64,000 bases of DNA. Source: Cryobacterium sp. Y11 (GTDB lineage Bacteria > Actinomycetota > Actinomycetes > Actinomycetales > Microbacteriaceae). Below, piece by piece: positions 8,170-17,503 of the stretch (within the stretch, counting starts at the first letter, position 1; each line of letters opens with the position of its first letter). The notes beneath the pieces were generated by a model. The model made no database searches, was not told the DNA's origin, and saw nothing but the letters and a program-made list of their open reading frames with translations. The translations under genes were made by a program, and so were the position numbers. Where the stretch lies: positions 186,001 through 250,000 of the forward strand of contig NZ_PJJO01000058.1 in NCBI RefSeq assembly GCF_002929535.1, given 5' to 3'.

Positions 8170-8265
8170 CGAGATGGCAACTCTGGCCCCGTGCGGGCGC
8201 TGATGGGGCCAAAGGTGGCATCTCGCGGCGTCCGCGAGGTGTGCATGGGGCCCAAGGTGGTACCT
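8170..8265. repeat. Palindromic intergenic repeat upstream of narG
   Basis: The arm 8170-8190 pairs with 8205-8225 at 18 of 21 positions across a 14-nt loop (CGAGATGG...GGCCCC against GGGGCC...CATCTCG). A third, direct copy of the second arm lies at 8244-8265 with a few changes. It could terminate transcription from the regulator gene or form a structure in the nar leader. No U-tract follows, so a simple terminator is not clear. Confidence 0.6.
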
Positions 8266-8383
8266 CAAGCCCGGGCAAATCATTATTCACGGTACTTCGC
8301 GGTTGTCGCGCTTCTGCCCAGCGGCGAAGCTCGTTGTGAGGGTGATTGCCACTGCGGCATTCCCCGGCAGGCAAGGGGCAGCC

Positions 8384-11300
8384 GTGAAAACGCGCACAAG
8401 CAAGACCACCACCACCAGCACCACAACTAAGTCAGGCACCGACGGCCCGGTCGCCGACTCGCTGTTGAAGCTCGGTCGTTTTCTTCGCCGCGGAGAAACC
8501 AGCGAAGACCTGCGCAGCGTGTTCAAGACGGGCGGCCGCGCCGCCGACGCGTTCTACCGTGACCGCTGGACCCACGACAAAGAGGTGCGCTCGACCCACG
8601 GCGTGAACTGCACCGGCAGCTGCTCGTGGAAGGTGTACGTCAAGGACGGCATCATCACCTGGGAGACCCAGCAGACCGACTATCCCAGTGTCGGCCCGGA
8701 CAGCCCCGAATACGAGCCCCGCGGTTGCCCGCGCGGCGCCGCGTTCAGCTGGTACACCTACTCGCCCACTCGGGTGCGGTACCCCTACGTGCGTGGCGTG
8801 CTGCTCGATATCTACCGCGAAGCGAAGGCCCGCCTCGGCGACCCGGTGCTGGCCTGGGCCGAAATCACGGGCAACCCCGAGACCGCCCGTCAGTATAAGA
8901 GCGCCCGCGGCCAGGGTGGCTTGGTGCGTGCCAGCTGGGATGAGGCCGCCGAAATCGTCGCGGCCGCCCACGTGCACACCATCAAGGAGTTTGGCCCCGA
9001 CCGGGTCGCCGGCTTCAGCCCGATTCCGGCCATGTCGATCGTGTCGCAGGGCGTTGGCAACCGCTTTATCTCGCTGCTTGGCGGTACCATGCTCTCGTTC
9101 TACGACTGGTACGCCGATCTGCCCGTCGCCAGCCCGCAGGTGTTCGGTGATCAGACCGACGTGCCCGAATCGGCCGACTGGTGGAACTCCAGCTACCTGA
9201 TCATGTGGGGCAGCAATGTTCCCGTCACCCGCACGCCCGACGCACACTTCATGGTCGAGGCTCGCTATCGCGGCCAGAAGGTCATCACGGTCTCACCCGA
9301 CTACGCCGACAACTCCAAGTTTGCCGACGAGTGGCTCGCCGTGCACCCCGGTACCGATGGCGCCCTCGCCCTCGCTATGGGCCATGTCATTCTGAAAGAG
9401 TTCCTGGTCGACCGCCGCACCCTGCGCTTCGTCGATTACATGAAGAAGTTCAGCGACTCGTCCTATTTGATCGCGCTCACCCCGCGCCAGGATGCCTGGG
9501 TTCCCGGCAAGTTCCTCACGGCCGACGCGCTGCCCGGCACCGACGCATCCGTTTCAAGTGCTGCGTTTAAGACGGTCATGCTTGATGAGAACGGAACGGC
9601 CTTCGTGCCGAACGGTTCGATCGGCCACCGGTTTAGCGAGGCCGATAAGGGCAAGTGGAACCTTGACCTCGAGGGTCGCGACCCGCTGCTCTCCATAGCG
9701 GATGCCCCCGATTACGACGGTCGCTCCGTCGTCATTGACCTGCCCCGCTTCGACATCACGCCGAGCGGAGACAGTGTCGGCGAACGGCATGCCGGAGCGG
9801 CCGGCGTCGTGCGCCGAGGCGTGCCGGTGCGCGAGGTCGGCGGCGTGCTCGTGACGACCGTGTTCGACCTGCTGCTCGCCCAGTACGGCGTTGGCCGCGA
9901 CGGCCTTCCAGGCGAATGGCCCACCGGCTACGACGACGCCTCCACCCCCGGCACCCCCGCCTGGCAAGAAGAGATCACCTCGGTACCGTGGCAGGCCGCC
10001 GCGCGCATCGGCCGCGAATTCGCCCAGAACGCCGAGGACTCCGAGGGGCGGTCGATGATTTTGATGGGGGCAGGCACCAACCACTGGTTCCACTCCGACA
10101 CCATTTACCGCGCCTTTCTCGCGCTCACCACCATGACCGGCTGCCAGGGCGTGAACGGCGGCGGCTGGGCCCACTATGTCGGCCAGGAAAAGGTGCGACC
10201 GCTCACCGGCTACGGCCAGTACGCCTTTGGCCTGGACTGGGTGCGGCCGCCACGCCAGATGATCGGCACCGGCTTCTTCTACCTCGCCACCGATCAGTGG
10301 CGCTACGACGGGTTGAGTGCAGACACCCTCGCTAGCCCGCTCGGCACCGGGATATTCAAGGGACGCACCACCGCGGACACCATGGTCGAATCGGCCAAGC
10401 GCGGCTGGATGCCCAGCTACCCCACCTTCAATCGCAACTCGCTCGACCTCGTCGATGATGCGGTCGCTGCGGGGCAGGAGCCAGCCGAATACGTGGTTGA
10501 TTCGCTCAACGACGGCTCACTCGAGTTCTCCTGCGAAGACCCGGATGCTCCAGAGAACTTTCCGCGGGTGCTCGTGGTCTGGCGGGCCAACGTGCTCGGC
10601 TCCTCCGGCAAGGGCAATGAGTATTTTCTCAAGCACCTGCTCGGAGCCGACTCCGCTGTGCGCGCCGTCGAATCCATGCCGGCTCGTCGCCCGAAAACCA
10701 TGAAATGGCACGAGAGCGCGCCGGAAGGCAAGCTCGACCTGATGGTCACGAGCGACTTTCGCATGACGAGCACCACCATCTACAGCGACGTGGTGTTGCC
10801 GCCGGCCACCTGGTATGAGAAGAATGATCTCTCGACGACGGATATGCATCCGTTTATTCACTCCTTCAACCCGGCGATCGCGCCGCCGTGGCAGGCCAAG
10901 ACGGATTTTGACATCTTTCACGTGCTGGCCGCGAAAATCTCCGAAATGTCGGTGGAACACCTCGGGGTACGTAAGGACCTCGTCGCGGCGCCGCTGCAAC
11001 ACGACACCCCTGATGGCATGGCCACCCCGCACGGCACGGTGTTGAATGACCAGCCGCTCATTCCCGGGGTCACCATGCCCAAGCTCGTCGTGGTCGAACG
11101 TGACTACCCGGCGTTCGCCGCGCAGCTTGGCGCACTCGGGCCGCTCACCGCGAAGCTTGGCATGGTCACCAAGGGTGTGAAATTCAACCCGGATGTTGAG
11201 GTGGAGTACCTCGGCAAGAAGAACGGCCTGGTGCCGAGCGGGCCCGCGAAAGGCCGCCCGCGCCTGTCGACCGCGATTCACGCCTGCGAAATGGTGCTCG

Positions 11301-12148
11301 CCCTGTCGGGCACGACCAACGGGCGCCTCGGCACCCAGGGTTTTCGCCAGCTCGAGGAACGCACCGGCGTGAAACTGGCCCAGCTGGCCAGCGACAACGA
11401 AGGCCGACGATTCAGCTATCCGGATGTCCAGGGCGCGCCGGTTCCGGTGCTCACCTCCCCGGAATGGTCCGGCTCAGAGCACGGTGGTCGCCGCTACAGC
11501 GCCTTCACCATCAACGTCGAGCACCTGAAGCCTTGGCACACCCTCACCGGCCGCCAGCACTTCTACCTCGACCACGACTGGATGATCGAACTGGGCGAAC
11601 AGATGCCGATCTATCGGCCGCCGCTCGACATGCACCGCCTGTTCGACGACTCGATCGTTGGTGCCACGAGTAAGGACCCGGCCGGGCACGCCGAGGTGGC
11701 CGTGCGCTACCTGACCCCGCACTCAAAGTGGTCGATCCACTCCGAATACCAGGACAACCTGCTCATGCTCTCGCTCTCCCGCGGCGGCCCGACCATCTGG
11801 ATGAGTCCGCAGGACGCCGAAAAAATCGGTGTTAAAGACAACGAGTGGATCGAATCGTACAACCGCAACGGCGTCGTCGTGGCGCGGGCAATCGTCTCGC
11901 ACCGCATGCCGGAGGGCACGGTGTACATGTACCACGCGAAGGACCGCACCATCAATGTGCCGGTCGCCGAGACCAGCGGCATGCGCGGCGGCACGAACAA
12001 CTCGCTCACTCGCATCCTCTTAAAACCCAGCCATTTGATCGGCGGCTACGCCCAGCTGTCCTTCGCCTTCAACTACCTCGGCCCGACCGGGAACCAACGC
12101 GACGAGGTCACCGTGATTCGTCGTCGCAGCCAGAAAGTAGATTACTAA
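8384..12148 (+). CDS. narG: Respiratory nitrate reductase, catalytic alpha subunit
   Basis: A 1254-residue molybdenum subunit that reduces nitrate to nitrite with quinol electrons, on the cytoplasmic face of the membrane. The FS0 [4Fe-4S] ligands are H72, C76, C80 and C115 (THGVNCTGSCSW, then RGCPRG), with spacing equal to E. coli NarG. FYDWYADLPVASPQ contains the aspartate expected to bind molybdenum. The C-terminal molybdopterin-binding domain is complete. There is no twin-arginine leader, as expected for NarG. GTG 8384 is chosen because AAGGGG lies 5 nt upstream. First gene of narGHJI; its TAA overlaps the narH ATG. Confidence 0.97.
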   Translation: MKTRTSKTTTTSTTTKSGTDGPVADSLLKLGRFLRRGETSEDLRSVFKTGGRAADAFYRDRWTHDKEVRSTHGVNCTGSCSWKVYVKDGIITWETQQTDYPSVGPDSPEYEPRGCPRGAAFSWYTYSPTRVRYPYVRGVLLDIYREAKARLGDPVLAWAEITGNPETARQYKSARGQGGLVRASWDEAAEIVAAAHVHTIKEFGPDRVAGFSPIPAMSIVSQGVGNRFISLLGGTMLSFYDWYADLPVASPQVFGDQTDVPESADWWNSSYLIMWGSNVPVTRTPDAHFMVEARYRGQKVITVSPDYADNSKFADEWLAVHPGTDGALALAMGHVILKEFLVDRRTLRFVDYMKKFSDSSYLIALTPRQDAWVPGKFLTADALPGTDASVSSAAFKTVMLDENGTAFVPNGSIGHRFSEADKGKWNLDLEGRDPLLSIADAPDYDGRSVVIDLPRFDITPSGDSVGERHAGAAGVVRRGVPVREVGGVLVTTVFDLLLAQYGVGRDGLPGEWPTGYDDASTPGTPAWQEEITSVPWQAAARIGREFAQNAEDSEGRSMILMGAGTNHWFHSDTIYRAFLALTTMTGCQGVNGGGWAHYVGQEKVRPLTGYGQYAFGLDWVRPPRQMIGTGFFYLATDQWRYDGLSADTLASPLGTGIFKGRTTADTMVESAKRGWMPSYPTFNRNSLDLVDDAVAAGQEPAEYVVDSLNDGSLEFSCEDPDAPENFPRVLVVWRANVLGSSGKGNEYFLKHLLGADSAVRAVESMPARRPKTMKWHESAPEGKLDLMVTSDFRMTSTTIYSDVVLPPATWYEKNDLSTTDMHPFIHSFNPAIAPPWQAKTDFDIFHVLAAKISEMSVEHLGVRKDLVAAPLQHDTPDGMATPHGTVLNDQPLIPGVTMPKLVVVERDYPAFAAQLGALGPLTAKLGMVTKGVKFNPDVEVEYLGKKNGLVPSGPAKGRPRLSTAIHACEMVLALSGTTNGRLGTQGFRQLEERTGVKLAQLASDNEGRRFSYPDVQGAPVPVLTSPEWSGSEHGGRRYSAFTINVEHLKPWHTLTGRQHFYLDHDWMIELGEQMPIYRPPLDMHRLFDDSIVGATSKDPAGHAEVAVRYLTPHSKWSIHSEYQDNLLMLSLSRGGPTIWMSPQDAEKIGVKDNEWIESYNRNGVVVARAIVSHRMPEGTVYMYHAKDRTINVPVAETSGMRGGTNNSLTRILLKPSHLIGGYAQLSFAFNYLGPTGNQRDEVTVIRRRSQKVDY

Positions 12149-13848
12149 TGCGTGTCATGGCCCAGATGTCGATGATTATGAACCTCGACAAGTGCATCGG
12201 GTGTCACACCTGCTCGGTCACCTGCAAGCAGGTGTGGACCAACCGCACCGGTGTGGAATATGCCTGGTTCAATAACGTGGAGACGCGGCCCGGACTTGGC
12301 TACCCGCGCGAGTACGAAAACCAGGACAAATGGAAGGGCGGCTGGGTGCGCAACAGTCGCGGCCGCCTGCAGCTGAAGGCCGGCGGTCGCCTGAAGAAGC
12401 TCTCGCAGATCTTCAACAACCCCAACCTGCCGCAGATCGACGACTACTACGAGCCGTGGACCTACGACTACGACATGCTCACCACAGCTCCGGCCGGCAC
12501 GCAAAGCCCGGTCGCCCGCCCGAAGTCCCTTCTGACCGGCCAGGACATCGACATTAAGTGGTCGGGCAACTGGGACGACGACCTCGGCGGCTCGCAGGAA
12601 ACCGCGGCGCAGGACCCCATTCTCGCCACGATGAGCGAGAAGGTGAAGATGGAGTTCGAAGAGACCTTCATGTTCTACCTGCCGCGCATCTGCGAGCACT
12701 GCCTGAACCCCGCCTGCGTGGCGGCCTGCCCCTCCGGCGCCATGTACAAGCGTGAAGAAGACGGCATCGTGCTCGTGGACGAAGACGGATGCCGCGGCTG
12801 GCGCATGTGCGTCTCCGCCTGCCCCTACAAGAAGGTCTACTTCAACCACAAAACGGGCAAGGCCGAGAAGTGCACGCTGTGCTACCCACTGATCGAACAG
12901 GGTAAGCCCACCATCTGCTCCGAAACCTGTGTGGGACGCCTGCGCTACCTGGGCCTTATGCTCTACGACGCCGACGCCGTGCTTGAAGCAGCTTCGATCG
13001 AAAACGACCAGGACCTGCTCAATGCCCAGCGCGCCTGCTTCCTCGACCCGTTCGACCCCGAGGTTATTGCAGCAGCCAAGGCTGAGGGCATGGCCGACGA
13101 CTGGATTGAAGCCGCCCAGAACAGCCCCATCTACAAGCTCATCACCGAGTATGAGGTCGCGCTGCCGCTGCACCCGGAATACCGCACCATGCCCATGGTC
13201 TGGTACATCCCCCCGCTGTCGCCCGTTGTCGACGTTGTCAGCAACTCGGGCAACGATGGCGAAGACGCCCGCACCCTGTTCGCTGCCATCGACAAGCTGC
13301 GCATTCCGGTGGAATACCTCGCCGGGCTGTTCTCGGCCGGCGACGTCGTTCCCGTGGAGCTCTCGCTGCGCAAGCTCGCCGCGATGCGCGCCTACATGCG
13401 CGATATCAACCTCGGCAACGAGCCCGATGAGCGCATTCCGAACGCGGTCGGCATGACTGGTGAGAGCATGCAGGCCATGTACCGGCTGCTTGCGATCGCC
13501 AAGTACGAGGACCGTTACGTCATTCCCAAGGCCCACGTCGAGACCGCGCGTGAGCTCGACGAGCTCGGCTGCTCGCTCGACAACGATGGGGGCCCCGGCA
13601 TGGGTGGACCTAACTCGCACGCTGGCCCCCACAACGGCGGCGACGCTGGCCCTGCGGGCCCTTACGGTAACACCCCCGGCATGCCGCTGAACGGGACCGT
13701 CTACAACTACAACGAGATGGTCGGCGACTCGCCGATCATCAAGACCCGCCCGACGACCTCGGGCCGGGTCAACCTGCTCAATTGGAACGGCAGTGGAGCG
13801 CCAACGGGCATGTTCCCGCCGCGGCCGGCAGCCGGCAGCCTGGCATGA
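12148..13848 (+). CDS. narH: Respiratory nitrate reductase, iron-sulphur beta subunit
   Basis: A 566-residue electron-transfer subunit. Cysteines for four clusters are visible: C16-x2-C19-x2-C22-x3-C26, then CEHCLNPACVAAC, CRGWRMCVSAC and CTLCYPLIEQGKPTIC. In the third group tryptophan replaces one cysteine, which is the signature of the [3Fe-4S] cluster in NarH. It passes electrons from NarI haems to NarG. TAATG overlap with narG and ATGA overlap with narJ indicate coupled translation. The C-terminal 60 residues are rich in Gly, Asn and Pro. Confidence 0.97.
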   Translation: MRVMAQMSMIMNLDKCIGCHTCSVTCKQVWTNRTGVEYAWFNNVETRPGLGYPREYENQDKWKGGWVRNSRGRLQLKAGGRLKKLSQIFNNPNLPQIDDYYEPWTYDYDMLTTAPAGTQSPVARPKSLLTGQDIDIKWSGNWDDDLGGSQETAAQDPILATMSEKVKMEFEETFMFYLPRICEHCLNPACVAACPSGAMYKREEDGIVLVDEDGCRGWRMCVSACPYKKVYFNHKTGKAEKCTLCYPLIEQGKPTICSETCVGRLRYLGLMLYDADAVLEAASIENDQDLLNAQRACFLDPFDPEVIAAAKAEGMADDWIEAAQNSPIYKLITEYEVALPLHPEYRTMPMVWYIPPLSPVVDVVSNSGNDGEDARTLFAAIDKLRIPVEYLAGLFSAGDVVPVELSLRKLAAMRAYMRDINLGNEPDERIPNAVGMTGESMQAMYRLLAIAKYEDRYVIPKAHVETARELDELGCSLDNDGGPGMGGPNSHAGPHNGGDAGPAGPYGNTPGMPLNGTVYNYNEMVGDSPIIKTRPTTSGRVNLLNWNGSGAPTGMFPPRPAAGSLA

Positions 13849-14570
13849 GCACCCGCACGCTCGGCGCTCGAATGAACTTTGGCTTTCGGGCGCCCAAGGT
13901 GGCCCCGCGGGCGATTGCCTCGGTGCCGTTGTCGGCGGAAGACGGGGTTATCGCGCACATGGCGGCGTCGATTCTGCTGGACTACCCCACGCCGGAGCGG
14001 CAGCGGCAGTTTTCGCTGGTGCGCGCATCCGTTATTCAACTGCCCGGCCCGCTGCGGAAGGCGTTCGACGCGTTCTTCATGGCGGTCGACGGCTGGAGTG
14101 AGCAGCAGCTCGCGACCCACTTCACCGCGATTTTCGATTTAAAGCGCAAGTGCTGCCCGTACCTCACTTACTACGCCGCGGGGGACACCCGCCGGCGTGG
14201 CATGGCGTTGGTGCGGTTCGTCGAGGCGTACCGGGCGGCCGGTTGGCAGGTCGACGCCGACGAACTGCCGGACTATCTGCCCATGGTGCTCGAGTTCTCG
14301 GCGCTGTCGGATTCCCCAATCGCGCAGGAGCTGCTCGCCGCGCACCGCGACGGCATCGAAGTTTTGCGCGCTGCCCTGGAGAAATTCGAGAGCCCATACG
14401 CCCACCTCGTTGAGGCGGTGTCGCTGTCGTTGCCGAAGATTGACGACGAGACCCGCGAACGCTACCTCACCCTGGTCAACGAGGGGCCGCCGACCGAGAC
14501 GGTCGGCATGACCTACCTCGGCAATTTGAAGCCGTTTTCCGCACACTCACATGAGGATGTAAGCCGATGA
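13845..14570 (+). CDS. narJ: Nitrate reductase maturation chaperone
   Basis: A 241-residue TorD/NarJ-type helical chaperone that holds apo-NarGH until the molybdenum cofactor is inserted and the complex docks on NarI. Features typical of the family are HMAASILLDYPTPERQ near the N-terminus and DLKRKCCPYLTYYAAGDTRRRG in the middle. Start and stop both overlap neighbouring nar genes by ATGA. It is not part of the final enzyme. Confidence 0.94.
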   Translation: MSTRTLGARMNFGFRAPKVAPRAIASVPLSAEDGVIAHMAASILLDYPTPERQRQFSLVRASVIQLPGPLRKAFDAFFMAVDGWSEQQLATHFTAIFDLKRKCCPYLTYYAAGDTRRRGMALVRFVEAYRAAGWQVDADELPDYLPMVLEFSALSDSPIAQELLAAHRDGIEVLRAALEKFESPYAHLVEAVSLSLPKIDDETRERYLTLVNEGPPTETVGMTYLGNLKPFSAHSHEDVSR

Positions 14571-15325
14571 CCGCCTGGGATTACCTGCTCTGGGTCGCTT
14601 TTCCCTACGCCGCGTTTGGGGTGTTCGTGGTTGGGCACCTGCTGCGCTACCGCTACGACCAGTTCGGCTGGACAAGCCGCTCGAGCCAAACCTACGAGAA
14701 CCGGCTGCTGCGTTGGGGATCGCCCATGTTTCACTACGGCATCCTCATGGTGATCGGAGGGCATGCGGTTGGCCTGTTCATTCCGAAACAGTGGTTAGAA
14801 TTCTTCGGCGTGACCGAGCACCTCTATCACCTCGGCGCCACCTGGCTGGGTAGTTTCGCAGCCGTGCTGACCGTTGCTGGGCTGGCCATTTTGATTTACC
14901 GGCGTCGCCTGACCAAGCGAGTTCTGCTCGTGACGACGGTGATGGACAAGGTCATGTACGTGTTTCTGGCCGGCACCATCACGTTCGGTACGACGGCGAC
15001 CGTGCTGTACCAAATTTTCGGTGGCGGTTACGACTATCGCGGGTCGATCTCGCCGTGGATTCGCTCACTGTTCAGCTTTCAGCCAGACCCCTCGCTGATG
15101 AGCGACGTACCGTTCTTCTTTCAACTGCACGTGCTCACGGCGGTCACGTTGTTCTTGCTCTGGCCATTCACCCGACTGGTGCACGTGTTTTCGGCACCGC
15201 TGGGCTACCTGGTGCGGCCATACGTCGTGTACCGTTCACGGGATAACCCCCATGGCGCGGGGGCGCGCCCGCCGCGCCGCGGTTGGGAGAAGAGCGAGCG
15301 CCCGCTGGAGCGCTCAAGAAAGTAG
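14567..15325 (+). CDS. narI: Respiratory nitrate reductase, cytochrome b gamma subunit
   Basis: A 252-residue membrane subunit with five predicted helices that oxidises quinol and carries two b haems. The four axial histidines fall in MFHYGILMVIGGHAVG and in FFFQLHVLTAVTLFL plus TRLVHVFSAP, the usual NarI arrangement. The C-terminus after the last helix is basic and cytosolic. It starts at an ATGA overlap with narJ and ends the narGHJI operon. Confidence 0.95.
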   Translation: MTAWDYLLWVAFPYAAFGVFVVGHLLRYRYDQFGWTSRSSQTYENRLLRWGSPMFHYGILMVIGGHAVGLFIPKQWLEFFGVTEHLYHLGATWLGSFAAVLTVAGLAILIYRRRLTKRVLLVTTVMDKVMYVFLAGTITFGTTATVLYQIFGGGYDYRGSISPWIRSLFSFQPDPSLMSDVPFFFQLHVLTAVTLFLLWPFTRLVHVFSAPLGYLVRPYVVYRSRDNPHGAGARPPRRGWEKSERPLERSRK

Positions 15326-15330
15326 GGGCT

Positions 15331-15684
15331 GTGCTGCGTATTAAGAGGGCGTATGAACCGGCATCCGCAACCGACGGATGCCGGGTGCTGGTTGATCGCC
15401 TCTGGCCGCGTGGCGTCTCTAAGGAACGTGCAGAGCTCGACGAGTGGCTCAAAGAGGTCGCGCCGTCGCCCAGCTTGCGCACCTGGTGGGACCACGACCC
15501 GGAGCGCATGGACGAGTTCGCGCTGCGCTACCGGGCCGAACTTGATTCGCATACCGAAACGCAGGCGGCCGTTGTCACGTTACGGGCGCTCGTCGCCGAG
15601 GGCGACACGACCTTGGTCTACGGGGCCAAGGACCCGCACGTAAACCACGCTCGCGTGCTCGCGGAGTACCTCGAGGCTCGTTGA
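15331..15684 (+). CDS. DUF488 (YeaO-like) family protein
   Basis: A 117-residue protein of the DUF488 family. Family hallmarks seen are RVLVDRLWPRGVSKE near the N-terminus, DEWLKEVAPSPSLRTWW, and LVYGAKDPHVNHARVL at the end. The biochemical function of the family is not established. It begins 5 bp after narI, so it may be cotranscribed with the nar operon. GTG 15331 is chosen from the family length; the AGGGG before it is closer than ideal. Confidence 0.85.
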   Translation: MLRIKRAYEPASATDGCRVLVDRLWPRGVSKERAELDEWLKEVAPSPSLRTWWDHDPERMDEFALRYRAELDSHTETQAAVVTLRALVAEGDTTLVYGAKDPHVNHARVLAEYLEAR

Positions 15685-15697
15685 TCGAGGGTTCCGC

Positions 15698-15732
15698 TGA
15701 TCGAGGCGCGAGCTTGCGAGCGATCGAGATCC
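15698..15732 (+). repeat. 35-bp direct repeat, copy 1
   Basis: TGATCGAGGCGCGAGCTTGC followed by GAGCGATCGAGATCC is identical to 17367-17401 downstream of the symporter gene. It contains inverted arms (GATCGAG ... CGATC) and looks like a dispersed intergenic element. A degenerate third piece starts at 15681. Confidence 0.8.
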
Positions 15733-15965
15733 TTCGCGCGTCTCGACCGTTTGTTCCTCGCGCTTCGACTGGCGGGTTCCTCGCGCCTCGACCGGCGGGG
15801 GAAGTAGTTGACGCACAGCGTCACAATCGGCTCCAAGGAATACTGGGCGAACTGTCAGCCTTGGGTTTAGAGCCGCCTGCACGCGAAAGGAAATCCTGAG
15901 GGTTCCCAGCAATGCGGGTCTGGGCGTCAGCGTGTCTCACGAATGACTACAGAAAAGGTCGACCA

Positions 15966-17348
15966 GTGTCTTCAGCAATTCCCGTCAGTACCAGCAGAAT
16001 TCCCAAGTGGGCAAAGTCCTTCGGTGTTCAGATCATCGCCGCGCTCATCATTGGCCTCGGCCTTGGCCTCGTGGCCAAGTACACCGGCAGCACGGAAGCG
16101 AGCCCCAACGGCCTTGGTGCCACGCTGAAAATTATTGGGTCGAGCTATGTCTCACTGCTGCAGGCGGCCGTTGTGCCCCTCATCTTCACGGCCGTGGTCA
16201 GCTCCATCGCCAACCTGCGTCAGGTGGCCAACGCGGCAAAACTGGCCTGGAACACACTGCTCTGGTTCGCCATCACCGCCTTGATTGCCGTTCTCATTGG
16301 TATCGGGCTCGGCGTGCTGGTGCGGCCGGGAGCCGGCACCGGCATCGCCGAAGGCGGCGAGTACTCCGGCAGAACCGGTGACTGGTGGGCCTTCCTGACC
16401 GGGCTCTTCCCCAAGAACTTCCTCGGCATCGGGGCCAGCACCAACGTCGTCGACGGCACCGCGACCACCAACATCAGCTTTAACGTGTTGCAGATTCTTG
16501 TCATCGCCATCGTCGTGGGTATTGCAGCCCTGAAGGTGGGCAAGGCGGCCGAACCCTTCCTCAACCTGAACGCATCCGCTTTGGCAGTCATTCAGAAGGT
16601 GCTCTGGTGGATCATTCGCGTCGCGCCGCTTGGCACGATCGGCCTGATCGGCAACGCCGTTGCGGTCTACGGCTGGGACACGATGGGGTCGCTCGGTAAA
16701 TTTGCGATCACCATTTACATTGGCTTGATCCTGGTGTTGTTCGTGGTGTACCCCGTTCTCATCAAGTCCCACGGGCTTTCCGTCAAGCAGTACTACTCGG
16801 GCGTGTGGCCGGCGGTTCAACTCGGATTCGTGTCGCGCTCGTCTATTGGCACCCTGCCCCTGACCCAGCGTGTGACCGAACGCAGCCTCGGCGTGCCCCG
16901 CGGCTATGCATCCTTCGCCGTTCCGCTCGGCGCGACGACCAAAATGGATGGCTGCGCAGCGATTTATCCGGCCGTCGCCGCCATTTTCGTGGCCCAGTTC
17001 TTCGGCATCCAGCTTGACCTCACCCAGTACCTGCTCATCGTTCTGGTTTCCGTACTGGGTAGCGCGGCGACCGCCGGCACGACGGGCGCCGTCGTCATGC
17101 TGACGCTGACCCTCTCCACGCTGGGACTGCCGTTGGCCGGGGTTGGCCTACTGCTGGCCATCGACCCGATCATCGACATGGGCCGCACCGCGGTTAACGT
17201 CGCCGGCCAGGCACTCGTGCCGACCATTGTGGCCAAGCGACAGGGAATGCTCGACGAGGCGCTCTACAACGCGCCGCGAACGGCGCAGCCGTTCACGGAC
17301 GACTCCGACGTGGCCGCGCCGAGCGAGCTGGCCGACACGCGGGCCTAG
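15966..17348 (+). CDS. Dicarboxylate/amino acid:cation symporter (DAACS family)
   Basis: A 460-residue secondary transporter of the GltP/DctA family. The re-entrant serine-rich loop is SRSSIGTLPLTQR, followed by GATTKMDGCAA (the NMDG motif with Lys in place of Asn) and DPIIDMGRTAVNVAGQA, which carries the substrate-binding Asp and Arg in this family. Arg in this last motif favours acidic substrates such as glutamate, aspartate or C4-dicarboxylates. GTG 15966 has AAAAGG 8 nt upstream. The gene stands alone between two identical 35-bp direct repeats, in the middle of the nitrate block, with no metabolic partner beside it. Confidence 0.9.
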   Translation: MSSAIPVSTSRIPKWAKSFGVQIIAALIIGLGLGLVAKYTGSTEASPNGLGATLKIIGSSYVSLLQAAVVPLIFTAVVSSIANLRQVANAAKLAWNTLLWFAITALIAVLIGIGLGVLVRPGAGTGIAEGGEYSGRTGDWWAFLTGLFPKNFLGIGASTNVVDGTATTNISFNVLQILVIAIVVGIAALKVGKAAEPFLNLNASALAVIQKVLWWIIRVAPLGTIGLIGNAVAVYGWDTMGSLGKFAITIYIGLILVLFVVYPVLIKSHGLSVKQYYSGVWPAVQLGFVSRSSIGTLPLTQRVTERSLGVPRGYASFAVPLGATTKMDGCAAIYPAVAAIFVAQFFGIQLDLTQYLLIVLVSVLGSAATAGTTGAVVMLTLTLSTLGLPLAGVGLLLAIDPIIDMGRTAVNVAGQALVPTIVAKRQGMLDEALYNAPRTAQPFTDDSDVAAPSELADTRA

Positions 17349-17366
17349 CTCGCTCGTGCAACTCGT

Positions 17367-17401
17367 TGATCGAGGCGCGAGCTTGCGAGCGATCGAGATC
17401 C
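17367..17401 (+). repeat. 35-bp direct repeat, copy 2
   Basis: Identical to 15698-15732 and in the same orientation, 19 bp after the symporter stop. The two copies enclose exactly one gene. A CGTGCCTCGTGCCTCGTGCC triplication follows at about 17424. Confidence 0.8.
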
Positions 17402-17503
17402 GTGATGGGTCTCGTTCGCTCGTGCCTCGTGCCTCGTGCCTCGACCGGCGGCTTCTGACCGGCGCTGCGGCATCCGCTTTGCTCGAGGTGTGAGCCAGGG
17501 GCG

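Noticed and set aside
12145-13632. 495-codon open frame opposite narH
   Set aside because: It is the mirror of a well-supported gene in high-GC DNA, has His/Val/Gly-biased composition, no recognisable domain and no start signals.
16152-16820. 222-codon frame opposite the symporter gene
   Set aside because: Antisense shadow of a clear membrane transporter; composition is typical of reversed hydrophobic codons (Asp/Glu/Gln/Arg rich).
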